A DNA stretch of 44,253 nt, taken from assembly GCA_903904835.1 (NCBI GenBank), contig CAIVEI010000026.1:1-44253 (forward strand), given 5' to 3'. The translations under genes and the position numbers were made by a program. The stretch comes from an uncultured Schlesneria sp. (lineage in GTDB: Bacteria; Planctomycetota; Planctomycetia; Planctomycetales; Planctomycetaceae). Shown piece by piece: positions 1 through 9,338 of this stretch. The notes beneath the pieces were generated by a model. It saw nothing but the letters and a program-made list of their open reading frames with translations. It was not told the origin of the DNA and made no database searches. Within the stretch, counting starts at the first letter, position 1, and each line of letters begins with the position of its first letter.

Positions 1-310
1 CAGGATTGGAATTGGTGGGCCTCGAAGACTCGACCGCACCCTACGAAACTGCAAAACGAATGAACTCGGTCGATGTTGGTCACGTTGGCCGACTTCAACA
101 CCCGTAAAACACTACGAAACAGGGAACTTGGCCAACTTGCCCAACTTTTTTTGTGATGCTCGGCGGCTCGCCAGGATCGGAATTGGTGGGCCTCGAAGAC
201 TCGACCGCACCCTACGAAACTGCAAAACGAATGAACTCGGTCGATGTTGGTCAACTTGGCCGACTTCAACACCCGTAAAACACTACCAAATAGGGAACTT
301 GGCCAACTCC
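1..310. repeat. 171-bp tandem direct repeat, two copies
   Basis: The stretch beginning CAGGATTGGAATTGGTGGGC at base 1 recurs almost unchanged at 172 (CAGGATCGGAATTGGTGGGC). Each copy is about 140 bases, with a 171-base period. Both copies end in AACTTGGCCAAC-type short repeats. A third, diverged piece of the same unit (GGTGGGCCTC followed by GACTCGACCGCACCC) lies at 714-741. No convincing gene is present. Confidence 0.85.
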
Positions 311-522
311 ACCAACTTACTTCCGGATTTGCGATGAGTGTTTTGTTTGATGTTTTAGAGAGTCTCGAAGACGCCCAGGCGATGTTATCCGAGGTCGGCG
401 ACTAGAACCTGCTGCTACGGTCCGTCCATAGTTGCGCAACCTCGTCGCGCAGACTTTCATGCACGCAAAATGACGAGAAACAGGTGTTTTCCGCCATAGT
501 TGCGCAAAAACCCCACGAAGAC

Positions 523-563
523 AAAAAGGGACAGGCACTGCAGACGGAGCCAGTCCCCTTTTT
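523..563. repeat. REP-like GGGACAGGCAC hairpin
   Basis: AAAAAGGGACAGGCAC at the left and GCCAGTCCCCTTTTT at the right can pair into a hairpin with one bulged base. A second copy with a perfect 11-bp outer stem lies at 2209-2250. This GGGGACAGGCACC signature is widespread in environmental bacteria as a REP-type element, and such elements are often mobilised by IS200-like RAYT transposases. No such transposase gene is in the window. Confidence 0.65.
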
Positions 564-580
564 GAAATCAGAGAGATTTC

Positions 581-676
581 AACCACGGATAACACCGATG
601 ACCACGGATCAAAGAAGAAGAGAATGACATATTGGCTTTTTGCGTTTATCAGCGCCCGTCCGCGTTATCCGTGGTT
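581..676. repeat. Inverted-repeat element with ACCACGGATAAC ends
   Basis: AACCACGGATAAC (581-593) and GTTATCCGTGGTT (664-676) form a perfect 13-bp inverted repeat around about 70 bases. Part of the left arm is repeated inside (ACCACGGAT near 601). The layout resembles the element with GCCGCAGAT arms at 29182-29321. Confidence 0.75.
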
Positions 677-978
677 AAAAAAACTTCTGTACTCCAGTCT
701 CTGCGTTGGGTTTGGTGGGCCTCAATGACTCGACCGCACCCGACACGATCTCAAAATTCAAGTTCAGTTTGTCCATAGTTGCGCAAATGCTGTCATCTTG
801 TCGCAAGCCTTGTCATCCGATGTCGGCGAATGGAAGCCGCAGCGACGAGCTTGCCATAGTTGCGCAAATCTTTTGAACGACGATTTCCAAACGACAATTT
901 CACTTCGGAATCGGACCGATGAACATCCAACCGGCTCACTGAAGATAGTAATCCCGTGACATCCGGCGTTCGGCCGGA

Positions 979-2100
979 TCAATAAGCGTATCCACCGTAG
1001 TCAGAGTCAACTCGATTTTTGAAGCTTTCAGGCGGTTCAAACGCAAACGAAGCAAACCTTGTCGCTCCACGCTTCGGCTCGGCAACACGAAAATCATATT
1101 CCTTGGGATTCTTTAGTTTGCTCTTGTCGACAACCTGATTATTCCCAACCTGATTCTTATCGTCGTTTGAATTCGGACCGACAAAAATATTCTGTTTAAT
1201 CTCCGCAGTAATATGGCTGATATTAAAAAAGTGCCCGTCTCCGTCATTGATGAACGTGTTCTGCGCAATCAGCATTCGATGGGGAGCAGGATTATCAAAT
1301 CGGTCCTCTCCGTAGGGAATGAGGACGTCTCCATTTCTGGTTTTTCTCGCAACAACGTTGCCAACAAACTTGTGATTCCCGCCATTCGGAAAATCAAGAA
1401 ACCACCCGAGGGAGATGCCGTCGAGATCGGTGAACAGGCAGCCTTGAACATCACTTTCATACGCACGAACCTTCAGGATATGGCCTCCCTTGCAGTCGCG
1501 CGACCACACACCACGCATTGTCAGCTTGGTAATGTTGTGATTCACGTAGAGATTGTGCGAGTGACCTCCGCCGTCACCGTTGCGTTCAAAAACCGAATTC
1601 TCCACCGTGAGATTGCAGAGATTTCCAGCACGGGTTTCATTGAAAAACCCTTGCATATTGTCGTGAATAAACATGTTGCGCATCGTGAGGGTATTCCCCC
1701 GTAGATAGACTGCGGCCTGGTCCCATGCCGCCTCACCTCGCTTGCCGTTATCCTCATTGAGGATTTCGAAATTATCGAGAGTCGTATTGTTGCCATAGAT
1801 CATCCAGATCGCTCGTCCATCCGAGATCTTGCCTTTCCCGTTAATTCTGGGTCGGCCACCGACACCAACGACGGTGACATTACTTGCTTTGAGTACCCCG
1901 ACATCGTTGTATGTGCCATCCTGCACCTCGATTCGATCACCGTCTTTGGCATCCTGAAAAGCTTGACTTGGAGTCTGATAGTAGGCTTTGCCAACAATGT
2001 GAACCGGTCCACGCCCGTGCTCAGCAGCATGAACCGGAACTGCGACGAGGATTGTTATCACAACGAAAAAAAGTGAATTGCGACGCTCAATCAAGTTCAT
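979..2100 (-). CDS. Secreted right-handed beta-helix (pectate-lyase-like) protein
   Basis: The product has 373 residues with an N-terminal hydrophobic signal segment (about residues 9-26, ending VHAA). The rest is a run of short hydrophobic strands separated by Asn/Gly turns, such as NVTVVGVGG, TLDNFEIL, LTMRNMFI and LTVENSVF. That is the pattern of right-handed parallel beta-helix proteins (pectin lyase fold, NosD/PbH1-type repeats). It is likely exported to the periplasm or surface to bind or cut a polysaccharide. I cannot assign catalytic residues, so the substrate is unknown. The ATG at 2100 is kept although no strong ribosome binding site precedes it. The nearest co-directional feature upstream is the tRNA, so the gene probably has its own promoter. 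Fold call fairly sure; enzymatic activity unproven. Confidence 0.8.
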   Translation of the reverse strand: MNLIERRNSLFFVVITILVAVPVHAAEHGRGPVHIVGKAYYQTPSQAFQDAKDGDRIEVQDGTYNDVGVLKASNVTVVGVGGRPRINGKGKISDGRAIWMIYGNNTTLDNFEILNEDNGKRGEAAWDQAAVYLRGNTLTMRNMFIHDNMQGFFNETRAGNLCNLTVENSVFERNGDGGGHSHNLYVNHNITKLTMRGVWSRDCKGGHILKVRAYESDVQGCLFTDLDGISLGWFLDFPNGGNHKFVGNVVARKTRNGDVLIPYGEDRFDNPAPHRMLIAQNTFINDGDGHFFNISHITAEIKQNIFVGPNSNDDKNQVGNNQVVDKSKLKNPKEYDFRVAEPKRGATRFASFAFEPPESFKNRVDSDYGGYAY

Positions 2101-2126
2101 TGTGGTTTTTCACAGAAAACGAAGAG

Positions 2127-2156
2127 TACGGGCTAACCGAAGAAGGCGACCCAGTG
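2127..2156. repeat. Decayed 30-nt hairpin unit of the dual-hairpin family
   Basis: This stretch aligns with the right hairpin of the element at 22717-22818 (shared CTAACCGAAGA / CTTACCGAAGA core and CAGTGGCA / CCGTGGCA end). Its stem is largely lost. I read it as a degenerate single-unit remnant. Confidence 0.45.
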
Positions 2157-2208
2157 GCATCCGGATTGCTCATGGAATAAGAGAATAGGATGAGAAAACG
2201 GATGAACA

Positions 2209-2250
2209 AAAAAGGGGACAGGCACCGCGGACGGCGCCAGTCCCCTTTTT
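2209..2250. repeat. REP-like GGGGACAGGCACC hairpin abutting tRNA-Pro
   Basis: AAAAAGGGGAC (2209-2219) pairs perfectly with GTCCCCTTTTT (2240-2250), and inner bases GGC/GCC extend the stem. It starts 5 bases past the 3' end of tRNA-Pro on the minus strand and ends that strand in a T-run, so it might also terminate the tRNA transcript. The related copy at 523-563 is also followed by GAAATC. Confidence 0.75.
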
Positions 2251-2254
2251 GAAA

Positions 2255-2329
2255 TCGGGCTGACAGGATTTGAACCTGCGACCTCTTGACCCCCAGTCAA
2301 GTGCGCTAGCCAAGCTGCGCTACAGCCCG
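2255..2329 (-). tRNA. tRNA-Pro(GGG)
   Basis: Read on the minus strand, a 7-bp acceptor stem CGGGCTG/CAGCCCG closes a full cloverleaf. The D-arm has GCGC/GCGC. The anticodon stem CTTGA/TCAAG holds the loop CTGGGGG with anticodon GGG, and the T-arm contains GGTTCAAATCC. The discriminator is A, and no CCA is encoded (TTT follows). Anticodon GGG reads proline CCC/CCU codons. Confidence 0.95.
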
Positions 2330-2519
2330 ATGTCGCGGACGTTTTTGACCCGTCCGTCTGTGAACTATTGCAACGTCGGACGTTCAATGCAAGCGAGGGT
2401 TTCAGGTTTTCCGGCACCATCCCGCACATTCAGTGTTTTCTGGACCGGCGATCACATAGAATTTGTTGAATTCGTTGATTCTACCGTTTTTTTGCCTTCT
2501 CATTCGGTCGGATAAATCG

Positions 2520-5500
2520 ATGCATATGCGATCCGTTTCTTTTTGTTTGCTGTTTGCGGTTTTGATGCACTCAGCCTTTACCGGGCTTTTCGCCAGACCG
2601 GTTCTTGCCCAGGGAGCCAGCGCCGCCGTCGATCCAGATCATGCAGCGAAACGGACCAAAGGACTGGAAATATTTAAAACCAAGGTCCGAACGACTCTGA
2701 AACAACATTGTGTTTCGTGTCATGGTGAGAATTCGACGGAAGGAAAACTCGACCTGGCTACTCAATCGGGTCTGCTGAAGGGGGGCGAACGAGGGCCAGC
2801 GGCGGTGATCGGGCGGGGTGACAAAAGCTTGCTCAGTCGATTGATCACTCATCAGCAAGAACCGCATATGCCGAAGGATGCGGACAAACTGCCGGCTGCC
2901 GAGATCGCGGCGATCCTGGAATGGATTGATCTGGGTGCGCCTTATGATGAACCGCTTGTTCCTCAAAAGGTGGACTCGATTCGGTGGACGGAACGAAAAA
3001 TCGGAGCGGAATCGAAGACGCTCTGGTCTTATCAACCGCTGCAACGGGTTCAGCCGCCGACGGTTCCTGACGAGCGGCGTTGGGCGACATCGCCGATTGA
3101 CCAATTCGTACTGGCCAAACTGAATGAAGTGAATTTGAACCCGAATGGACCGGTCGGTCGTGCAACGCTTGCTCGTCGGCTTTATTTTGATTTGATCGGG
3201 TTGCCGCCGAAGTCTGAGGATGTTCAGGCGTTCGTGGCGGACCCGCGACCGGATGCTTATGAAAGGTTAATCGATCAGATTCTGGCGAACCCTCATTATG
3301 GCGAGCGGTGGGGACGACGATGGCTGGACCTGGCTCGATTTGCGGAAAGTCATGGGTTTGAACATGACTATGACCGGGCTTCGGCTTACCACTACCGGGA
3401 CTTCGTGGTTCAGGCATTGAATGAGGGAATGCCTTACGATCAGTTTGTCCGCTGGCAAATTGCGGGTGACGAAGTCGCTCCTGAAAACCGGCTGGCGATG
3501 ATGGCGACCGGGTATCTGGCGGCGGGGGTTCACTCGACTCAAATCACCAAGAATGAAGTCGAAAAACATCGCTATGACGAGATGGATGACATGCTCGGCA
3601 CCATTGGCACGTCGCTGTTAGGCTTAACTGTTGGCTGTGCTCGATGTCACGACCATAAGTTCGATGCTATCCCGCAAGCCGATTACTACCGATTGTTATC
3701 GACGTTTACCAGGACGATTCGCAGCGAAGTGGAACTCGACTTTGACCCTGAGGGATATCAGCGAGCCAAGTCGGTGTTTGATCGGGACCATCTTCCGTTC
3801 GAGCAAGCGCTTCGTAAGTATGAAACGAGTTCGTTGCCGCAGAGTTTTGCTGAATGGCAGGCTAAGCGGGACGCGGCAGCCGAGCAGAGCATCTGGCTGC
3901 TTCCAGCAGGGATTAAGTATCAATCATCGGGGAACGCGATGTTCACTCGGCAACCAGACTCGTCATGGCTGGTAAGTGGTCCAAGTCCGGCGAATGATGT
4001 CTGGACGATCACCTTTGAAACGAACTTGAGAGACGTCAAGTCGATCCGCCTGGAGGCGCTGGCCGATCCATCGCTGGTTCGATCAGGTCCTGGCCGGGGA
4101 CCGAACGGCAATTTTGCCTTGTCTGATTTTCAAGTCACCGCGCAGCCGCTGGGTGAGCCTGCGAATGTTAAGCCGGTAGCGATACCAGTGAAACTGGTCG
4201 GGGCCCGCGCGACCTTCGAACAGAACGGCCTCCCTGTCGCTGCGGCGATCGACGACAATCCAGGGAGTGCCTGGGCCGTCGATCCCGAATTTGGCAAGGA
4301 TCATGCGGCGGTCTTTACGACCGCTGAGCCGTTTGGGTTCGAGCGAGGGACACTGGTGACGATCACGTTGAAGTTCAATGTCAACGTCCATCACTCCATT
4401 GGCCGACCAAGAGTGACAATTTCACAGCACACCGATCTGCCAGCGACCACGGGTGGAGCGTTTGACGAAGTGATTCAGGCAATTCTCGAACGACCGTTTG
4501 CTCAACTGACCGACGATCAGAAGACGAAGGTTTTGGATTGGTACAAATCGCGTGATGCGGGCTGGAAAAGCCTGGAAGATCGCCGAGCTGCGCATGCGGC
4601 TCTTGCACCGAAACCCCGGATTCAAAAAGTGCTGGTTGCGAGCGAGGGGTTGCCTCCCGTCACGCTGCACACACAGGCCGAAGCCGAATTCCTGAAAGAG
4701 ACACACTTCCTCAGACGGGGCGAGCCGAACAATAAAGAATCGGTGGCAACACAAGGTTTCTTGCAGGTGCTGATGGCCAATCCGGACACGCCGCAACTGT
4801 TCCAGGCTCAGCCCCCCGCCGGATGGCGAACGTCGTATCAGCGAACATCGCTGACGAACTGGTTGATTGACCGTGAAGCGGGTGCGGGGAACCTGCTGGC
4901 TCGCGTGATCGTCAACCGGATCTGGCAGCATCATCTCGGTCGCGGCATTGTGGCGACCCCATCCGATTTTGGAACACGTGGCGAATTGCCAACTCATCCC
5001 GAGCTTCTGGATTGGCTGGCAGGGGAACTGGTCCGGCACCACTGGGAACTGAAGCCACTGCACCGGGCCATGTTGACGAGCAGTGTTTATCGGCAGAGCT
5101 GTGAAACTGATGAAGTTCGTGCGTCGATCGATCGCGAAAACAAGCGGCTGTGGCATCGACCACGTCGTCGGCTGGAAGCAGAAGTGATCCGTGACGCGAT
5201 CCTGGCCGAGAGCGATCTGCTGGATGATCGACTGTATGGGCCAGGTCGGCTGGACGAAGGACATCGGCGTCGAAGTCTGTATTTCACCGTCAAGCGAAGT
5301 CAGTTGATGCCGTCGATGACAGTGTTTGATGCGCCTGATGGGACAACGCCTGTTGCGGATCGGCCTCAAACAACAATTGCACCTCAGGCCTTATTGTTGA
5401 TGAACAATTCGCGCGTGAGAGAGGCGGCTCGACAGTTCGCCACTCGATTGTTGCCAATCGCAAAGGGATCACCCGAAAACGCCGTGCGGACTGGATATTT

Positions 5501-5672
5501 CGATGCCGTGTCGCGCCAGCCAACTTCGGACGAATTGACCAGTAGCGTGGCGTTTCTCGGACAGCAGAGGGAGTCGTATTCGACGGCTGACCCGAATGGC
5601 CGCTTGTTGGCGGCACTCGAAGACTTTTGCCAGGTTTTGTTTTGCTTGAATGAATTTGTCTATGTGGAGTGA
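2520..5672 (+). CDS. PSCyt1-PSCyt2(DUF1549)-PSD1(DUF1553) planctomycete cytochrome protein
   Basis: This is a large exported protein of the planctomycete-specific cytochrome family. I prefer the ATG at 2520 (1050 residues) over an in-frame start at 2463. It begins a clean signal peptide ending near VLAQGA. A first heme motif CVSCH lies near residue 63 in a PSCyt1 domain (NSTEGKLDL). The PSCyt2/DUF1549 block follows (about residues 185-440) with a second motif, CARCH, near 373. Next comes a beta-rich insertion with discoidin-like phrases (DNPGSAWAVD), then the C-terminal PSD1/DUF1553 domain (VNRIWQHHLGRGIV, RRLEAEVIRDAIL). The usual partner, a DUF1501 gene, does not follow here; two DUF1501 genes lie 25 kb away. 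The family is abundant in planctomycetes and its role is not settled. A link to polymer breakdown is inference. Confidence 0.92.
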   Translation: MHMRSVSFCLLFAVLMHSAFTGLFARPVLAQGASAAVDPDHAAKRTKGLEIFKTKVRTTLKQHCVSCHGENSTEGKLDLATQSGLLKGGERGPAAVIGRGDKSLLSRLITHQQEPHMPKDADKLPAAEIAAILEWIDLGAPYDEPLVPQKVDSIRWTERKIGAESKTLWSYQPLQRVQPPTVPDERRWATSPIDQFVLAKLNEVNLNPNGPVGRATLARRLYFDLIGLPPKSEDVQAFVADPRPDAYERLIDQILANPHYGERWGRRWLDLARFAESHGFEHDYDRASAYHYRDFVVQALNEGMPYDQFVRWQIAGDEVAPENRLAMMATGYLAAGVHSTQITKNEVEKHRYDEMDDMLGTIGTSLLGLTVGCARCHDHKFDAIPQADYYRLLSTFTRTIRSEVELDFDPEGYQRAKSVFDRDHLPFEQALRKYETSSLPQSFAEWQAKRDAAAEQSIWLLPAGIKYQSSGNAMFTRQPDSSWLVSGPSPANDVWTITFETNLRDVKSIRLEALADPSLVRSGPGRGPNGNFALSDFQVTAQPLGEPANVKPVAIPVKLVGARATFEQNGLPVAAAIDDNPGSAWAVDPEFGKDHAAVFTTAEPFGFERGTLVTITLKFNVNVHHSIGRPRVTISQHTDLPATTGGAFDEVIQAILERPFAQLTDDQKTKVLDWYKSRDAGWKSLEDRRAAHAALAPKPRIQKVLVASEGLPPVTLHTQAEAEFLKETHFLRRGEPNNKESVATQGFLQVLMANPDTPQLFQAQPPAGWRTSYQRTSLTNWLIDREAGAGNLLARVIVNRIWQHHLGRGIVATPSDFGTRGELPTHPELLDWLAGELVRHHWELKPLHRAMLTSSVYRQSCETDEVRASIDRENKRLWHRPRRRLEAEVIRDAILAESDLLDDRLYGPGRLDEGHRRRSLYFTVKRSQLMPSMTVFDAPDGTTPVADRPQTTIAPQALLLMNNSRVREAARQFATRLLPIAKGSPENAVRTGYFDAVSRQPTSDELTSSVAFLGQQRESYSTADPNGRLLAALEDFCQVLFCLNEFVYVE

Positions 5673-5945
5673 GGTCTTGGTTCTACGAAACTCAGTGCTG
5701 TTTCTGTTTCGAAGAGATCGTCTGAACGCCGATCAGCCTGTGCCGCTGGCTTCAGGTGAAACTGAGAAATCGATGAAAATATGAGCTTCCCGGCTGTTTT
5801 GTTCTTGAATTCGAGAAAGAGGCTGCGTGACGTTCGTTTTTGGGGTAGAATGCCTGTGTTTGTCGTTCCGTTCAAACATTCTCATCCTTTCGTGAGCGAT
5901 TGATTTCTATTGAGTTTTTACACCGTGAGAAAAAGGACTAAGCCG

Positions 5946-8900
5946 ATGCAGGGACGCTCGACTCGGTTAACGCTGCAATTCGTCAGCGGGCTGTTTTTGG
6001 CTCTGTTGCTGATCGTTTTGCGCGACGATGTCGAGGGGCAAGAGATTCCCTCGGTTTTAAAACAGTCAGAGATCACCTCGCCGGAATCGCTTAAGAAAGA
6101 AAATACGTCGGGATCTGTCAAGAGTTCTCCGGAGGGTGCATTACCCCCAGCATCGGTGAAATACCTGCTGGATAAGAACGGAGATCCCGTTCCGGTACCC
6201 TACAGCGCGACACTGGAAGATTTTCTGAAATTTCTCGAAAAGCGAAATAAGCCAGTAATCGGACCGCAAGCCGCCTCGATTTCCAAGATCGAGATCGATG
6301 GAACTGCCGATGACGAGAGAGCCAATTTGAAAGTGGTGTTCACGATCCGCTTGCATGAGCCTGATCAGTTTGTGAGCGTACCTCTTTATTTAAACGAGGC
6401 CGTATTGAAGCAATGGTCATATACGGGTGATGGTGAGGACAGTCCGCCCGAGAAAAAGGACCCCGAACAGGGGTATGTCTGGTGGTTCAAGGGACGTGGG
6501 CCTCATACGCTTGAGCTATTGGTGAGTGTTCCGCTTAGAAAACAACTTCCGTCCCGACGCATGGTCTTATCGCTGCCACCGAGTCCATTCAGTCGAGCAC
6601 AATTGACGCTGCCATATGCTTCCGTTGCGACGAAAGCGTTCCGGGAACAGACGTTTGTTGACGTGAAGTCTGTCGGCGAATCAAAGACGACGATCGAAGC
6701 GACCGATCTGGGAAGCCGGTTCGATCTGACCTGGAATCAGGCGATTGCCGTTCAACCCAACGAAGTTTCGCTGGAATCTCAAACGAATATTCGTGCTCAG
6801 ATCGAGTCTGAAAGTGTCCTGCTACGAGCTGACCAACTCGTGAATTCGCTCCAGGGCCAGTTCGACAAGCTGACGGTTCGACTTCCGCCGGGTGCGGAAT
6901 TAATCAAACTGGATGACTCAGAAAAACTGACTTACAAAATCGATCCAAAAACTCCTCAAGTCGTGGTCGTCTCGCTGAAAGAGAAAACGAACTCGGCACA
7001 ACTGACATGGACCGTCCGTCTTCCGGTCAAATTCCGCACGCTGACTCTCGATGGGTTTCAACTTGAAGGAGCGAGGAAACAAGTCGGGCGAATTGGATTA
7101 TCGATCGCCGATGGTCTTCGTTTTTTGGCAGAGCCAAACGATCCCAGCGTCCTTCGAATCAACGCGGGTGAATTTCCGGCGAACATGGGGCCGGTCAATC
7201 GGGCGTATCAGTTTCTTGGTCAGCCATTCAAACTCACGACCAAATTCGACGATGTGAAACCCTATTTCCAGGTCAAACCACAACTGACCTTAAAGGCATC
7301 GGCTTCGCAACTGGAACTCGACGGCACTTTCGAATACCGGGTTGACCGTGACAGTTTGAACGAGGTGGTCCTCACGTGGCCCGATCATAAAACCGAGGGA
7401 TGGATCATTGACGGGGTGGATGAACCGGGTGTTGTCGAAAGTTACTCAACTGATGAAAAGGGTCAGATTACCGTCAGGTTGATCCAGAATCAGAAAGATC
7501 GATTCAATTTGCGATTTCGTGCGCGGCGCCCGATCAAAGCAAATGAAGACGTTGATTTCACGTTGCCTCGTCCAAAATCGGCATCACGACTTTCGGCAAC
7601 GACCGTTATTGTCGCCAATGCTGACAATGTCGAGACCGAACTCACTCCGCGTGGCGAGACCTTCATGCGACCACTTCCGACATCGAATCTGGAATTGCCA
7701 GATTCGGTTCATTCCCGAAAGTTAACGGCCTATCGTGTGGATACGGACGAGCAATCGTTCAGCTTACGTGTGGCACCGCAACCACAGCGAATCCGCACAG
7801 AATCCCTGGTGGAAGCCCAATGGCAGGATAACCAGTTCCAGATTGTCCAGCATCTGATTTACGACGTTTCGTACGAGCGACTTTCTCAAATCCGAGTCAC
7901 CATTCCGACCTCGCTTGATGCCGATCACGTTCGATATTTCACGAGTCGCGACCTGGAACTGACATCCGAATTGCTTTCCACGCCGCCGGGAGCACCTCGG
8001 CAGGTTCAGTTGAAATTAGGAGAAGGCCAACTTGGCCGCTTCGAGATTCAAGCCAGATATCTGGTCCCGTTCGCAAAAGATTCTGCATTCGAAACCGACG
8101 CGGACCTTTCGCTTCCCATTATCAATAGCTTGGACGAGCCTTTTTCAGAAACACGTGTGTCGCTCGTTCAACCCGAATGGTTCGACGCAGAGCCCATTTC
8201 ATCGAGTACCTGGAAACCACAGTTTTCGCGGCAAGAGTCACGACTGTGGCTATCGACCGGAAGCCCGGTCTCCATTCCGCTGAAGCTGGTTCGTTCGACA
8301 CACTCTACTGGCAGGGGAAGTGTCTCTCATGCGTTAATCGCAGTCCAGATCGACGGGACAGGGCAGGGAATTGTCAGGGCTCAGTTTCGAGTCACTTCTC
8401 GCTCGACAACGATTCCCATCGTTCTTCCACCGACTGCATCCCCCGCAAAGTTTTTCTGGGACGAGCAGCCCGTGCTGGCTCGTGATCTTGTTGAATCACC
8501 GGCCGAATCTCGCAAGTATGAGATTCAAGTTGCTGACGAAATTGAGAAGGGAGCTTCAACCGAACATTTGCTTACAATCGAATATCAAGATCGAATCAGT
8601 TCGCCATTAGGTTGGACCGAGAGACTTGAGTTACGCCCGCCGGAACTTCCCAAGTGTTTATGGTATGCGCAGGTGATCTGGCAGACGGGGTTACCGTCAG
8701 GCCAACATCTTTTCACCTATCCAACATCGGCAACACCGATGTTTCACTGGCAACGAACCGGGTTTATCTGGAGCCGCAAATCAGACCTCAGTTCTGACTA
8801 CGTGCAGCAATGGGTAACACCTCGCTCGGTAAAAAGGCCTCCCGAATCGGACTTATTGGTTCCCGAGGCGACGACCAACAATTATATGTTCAGTCAATTT

Positions 8901-9338
8901 GGATCACCTCAGCCGCTAACGTTTCAGACGCTAAGCAGCCCGATGGTCTTGTTTTTCGGCGCCGGATTCTCGTTGGCTGTCGGCTTCGTCATGTTGAGAC
9001 TCGTGGTCTTACGACATGTGATGACCTTGCTGTTAACGTCACTGATCGTTGCACTGATTGGACTATGGTATTCAGCACCACTGGAACTGCTGATCCAGCC
9101 AATGGTCGCGGGCCTGGTCTTTCCTGCGACTGCGGTCTTGCTCGATAGCTGGGTGCGAAATCGTAACGACAACGGAGTCTTGTCGTTTGAAGGGCAGGGG
9201 GATTTTCCGCCGATGCAGGCGTTTGGCAGCCACTATGGAGGACGGCTTGCCGATCCGAATGGGGTGACGGTTCATCGTCCCGGCAGCCGCGACAGCCGTT
9301 CAAACGTTCCCATCGAATCAGGAAGCGGCGTGTCATGA
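5946..9338 (+). CDS. Large exported beta-rich membrane protein, unknown family (module A)
   Basis: The ATG at 5946 is preceded by AAAAGGA at good spacing. A TTG at 5910 is also in frame but has no comparable site. The 1130-residue product has an N-terminal signal or anchor (about 9-28) and a phrase DKNGDPVPVP near residue 75. About 900 residues of beta-rich sequence follow, with repeated strand patterns and no recognisable catalytic motif. Three hydrophobic segments lie near the C-terminus (about 999-1020, 1023-1046, 1050-1070). Its stop overlaps the start of the next gene (ATGA), so the two are probably translated together. The layout matches each half of the next protein. I do not recognise a named family. 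A large envelope protein with a long exported body is the simplest reading. Confidence 0.85.
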   Translation: MQGRSTRLTLQFVSGLFLALLLIVLRDDVEGQEIPSVLKQSEITSPESLKKENTSGSVKSSPEGALPPASVKYLLDKNGDPVPVPYSATLEDFLKFLEKRNKPVIGPQAASISKIEIDGTADDERANLKVVFTIRLHEPDQFVSVPLYLNEAVLKQWSYTGDGEDSPPEKKDPEQGYVWWFKGRGPHTLELLVSVPLRKQLPSRRMVLSLPPSPFSRAQLTLPYASVATKAFREQTFVDVKSVGESKTTIEATDLGSRFDLTWNQAIAVQPNEVSLESQTNIRAQIESESVLLRADQLVNSLQGQFDKLTVRLPPGAELIKLDDSEKLTYKIDPKTPQVVVVSLKEKTNSAQLTWTVRLPVKFRTLTLDGFQLEGARKQVGRIGLSIADGLRFLAEPNDPSVLRINAGEFPANMGPVNRAYQFLGQPFKLTTKFDDVKPYFQVKPQLTLKASASQLELDGTFEYRVDRDSLNEVVLTWPDHKTEGWIIDGVDEPGVVESYSTDEKGQITVRLIQNQKDRFNLRFRARRPIKANEDVDFTLPRPKSASRLSATTVIVANADNVETELTPRGETFMRPLPTSNLELPDSVHSRKLTAYRVDTDEQSFSLRVAPQPQRIRTESLVEAQWQDNQFQIVQHLIYDVSYERLSQIRVTIPTSLDADHVRYFTSRDLELTSELLSTPPGAPRQVQLKLGEGQLGRFEIQARYLVPFAKDSAFETDADLSLPIINSLDEPFSETRVSLVQPEWFDAEPISSSTWKPQFSRQESRLWLSTGSPVSIPLKLVRSTHSTGRGSVSHALIAVQIDGTGQGIVRAQFRVTSRSTTIPIVLPPTASPAKFFWDEQPVLARDLVESPAESRKYEIQVADEIEKGASTEHLLTIEYQDRISSPLGWTERLELRPPELPKCLWYAQVIWQTGLPSGQHLFTYPTSATPMFHWQRTGFIWSRKSDLSSDYVQQWVTPRSVKRPPESDLLVPEATTNNYMFSQFGSPQPLTFQTLSSPMVLFFGAGFSLAVGFVMLRLVVLRHVMTLLLTSLIVALIGLWYSAPLELLIQPMVAGLVFPATAVLLDSWVRNRNDNGVLSFEGQGDFPPMQAFGSHYGGRLADPNGVTVHRPGSRDSRSNVPIESGSGVS

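Larger units (their letters stand above)
384..867 (+). repeat. CCATAGTTGCGCAA repeats, four copies in two related units
   Basis: Exact copies of the 14-mer CCATAGTTGCGCAA lie at 426-439, 494-507, 773-786 and 854-867, all in + orientation. The sequence before the first copy (TTATCCGAGGTCGGCGA, 385-401) resembles that before the fourth (TCATCCGATGTCGGCGA, 813-829), so longer units were duplicated and then diverged. A one-base variant of the same 14-mer recurs in opposite orientation at the right end of the window (43284-43731). Confidence 0.8.
311..978. other. Gene-free repeat-rich stretch
   Basis: I see no believable gene here. It holds four copies of CCATAGTTGCGCAA, one REP-like hairpin (523-563), one long-armed inverted repeat (581-676) and a diverged fragment of the left 171-bp repeat (714-741). 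The open frames across it are short, have no ribosome binding site and resemble no family. Confidence 0.7.

Noticed and set aside
384-867. CCATAGTTGCGCAA copies as a CRISPR array
   Set aside because: The repeats are only 14 bases, spacing is irregular (68, 279 and 81 bases) and no cas gene is present.
1213-1704. 163-codon plus-strand frame
   Set aside because: It is the antisense of the beta-helix gene and has no family resemblance.
2255-2329. tRNA-Pro as an integration attachment site
   Set aside because: No duplicate of the tRNA 3' end and no integrase gene were found in the window.
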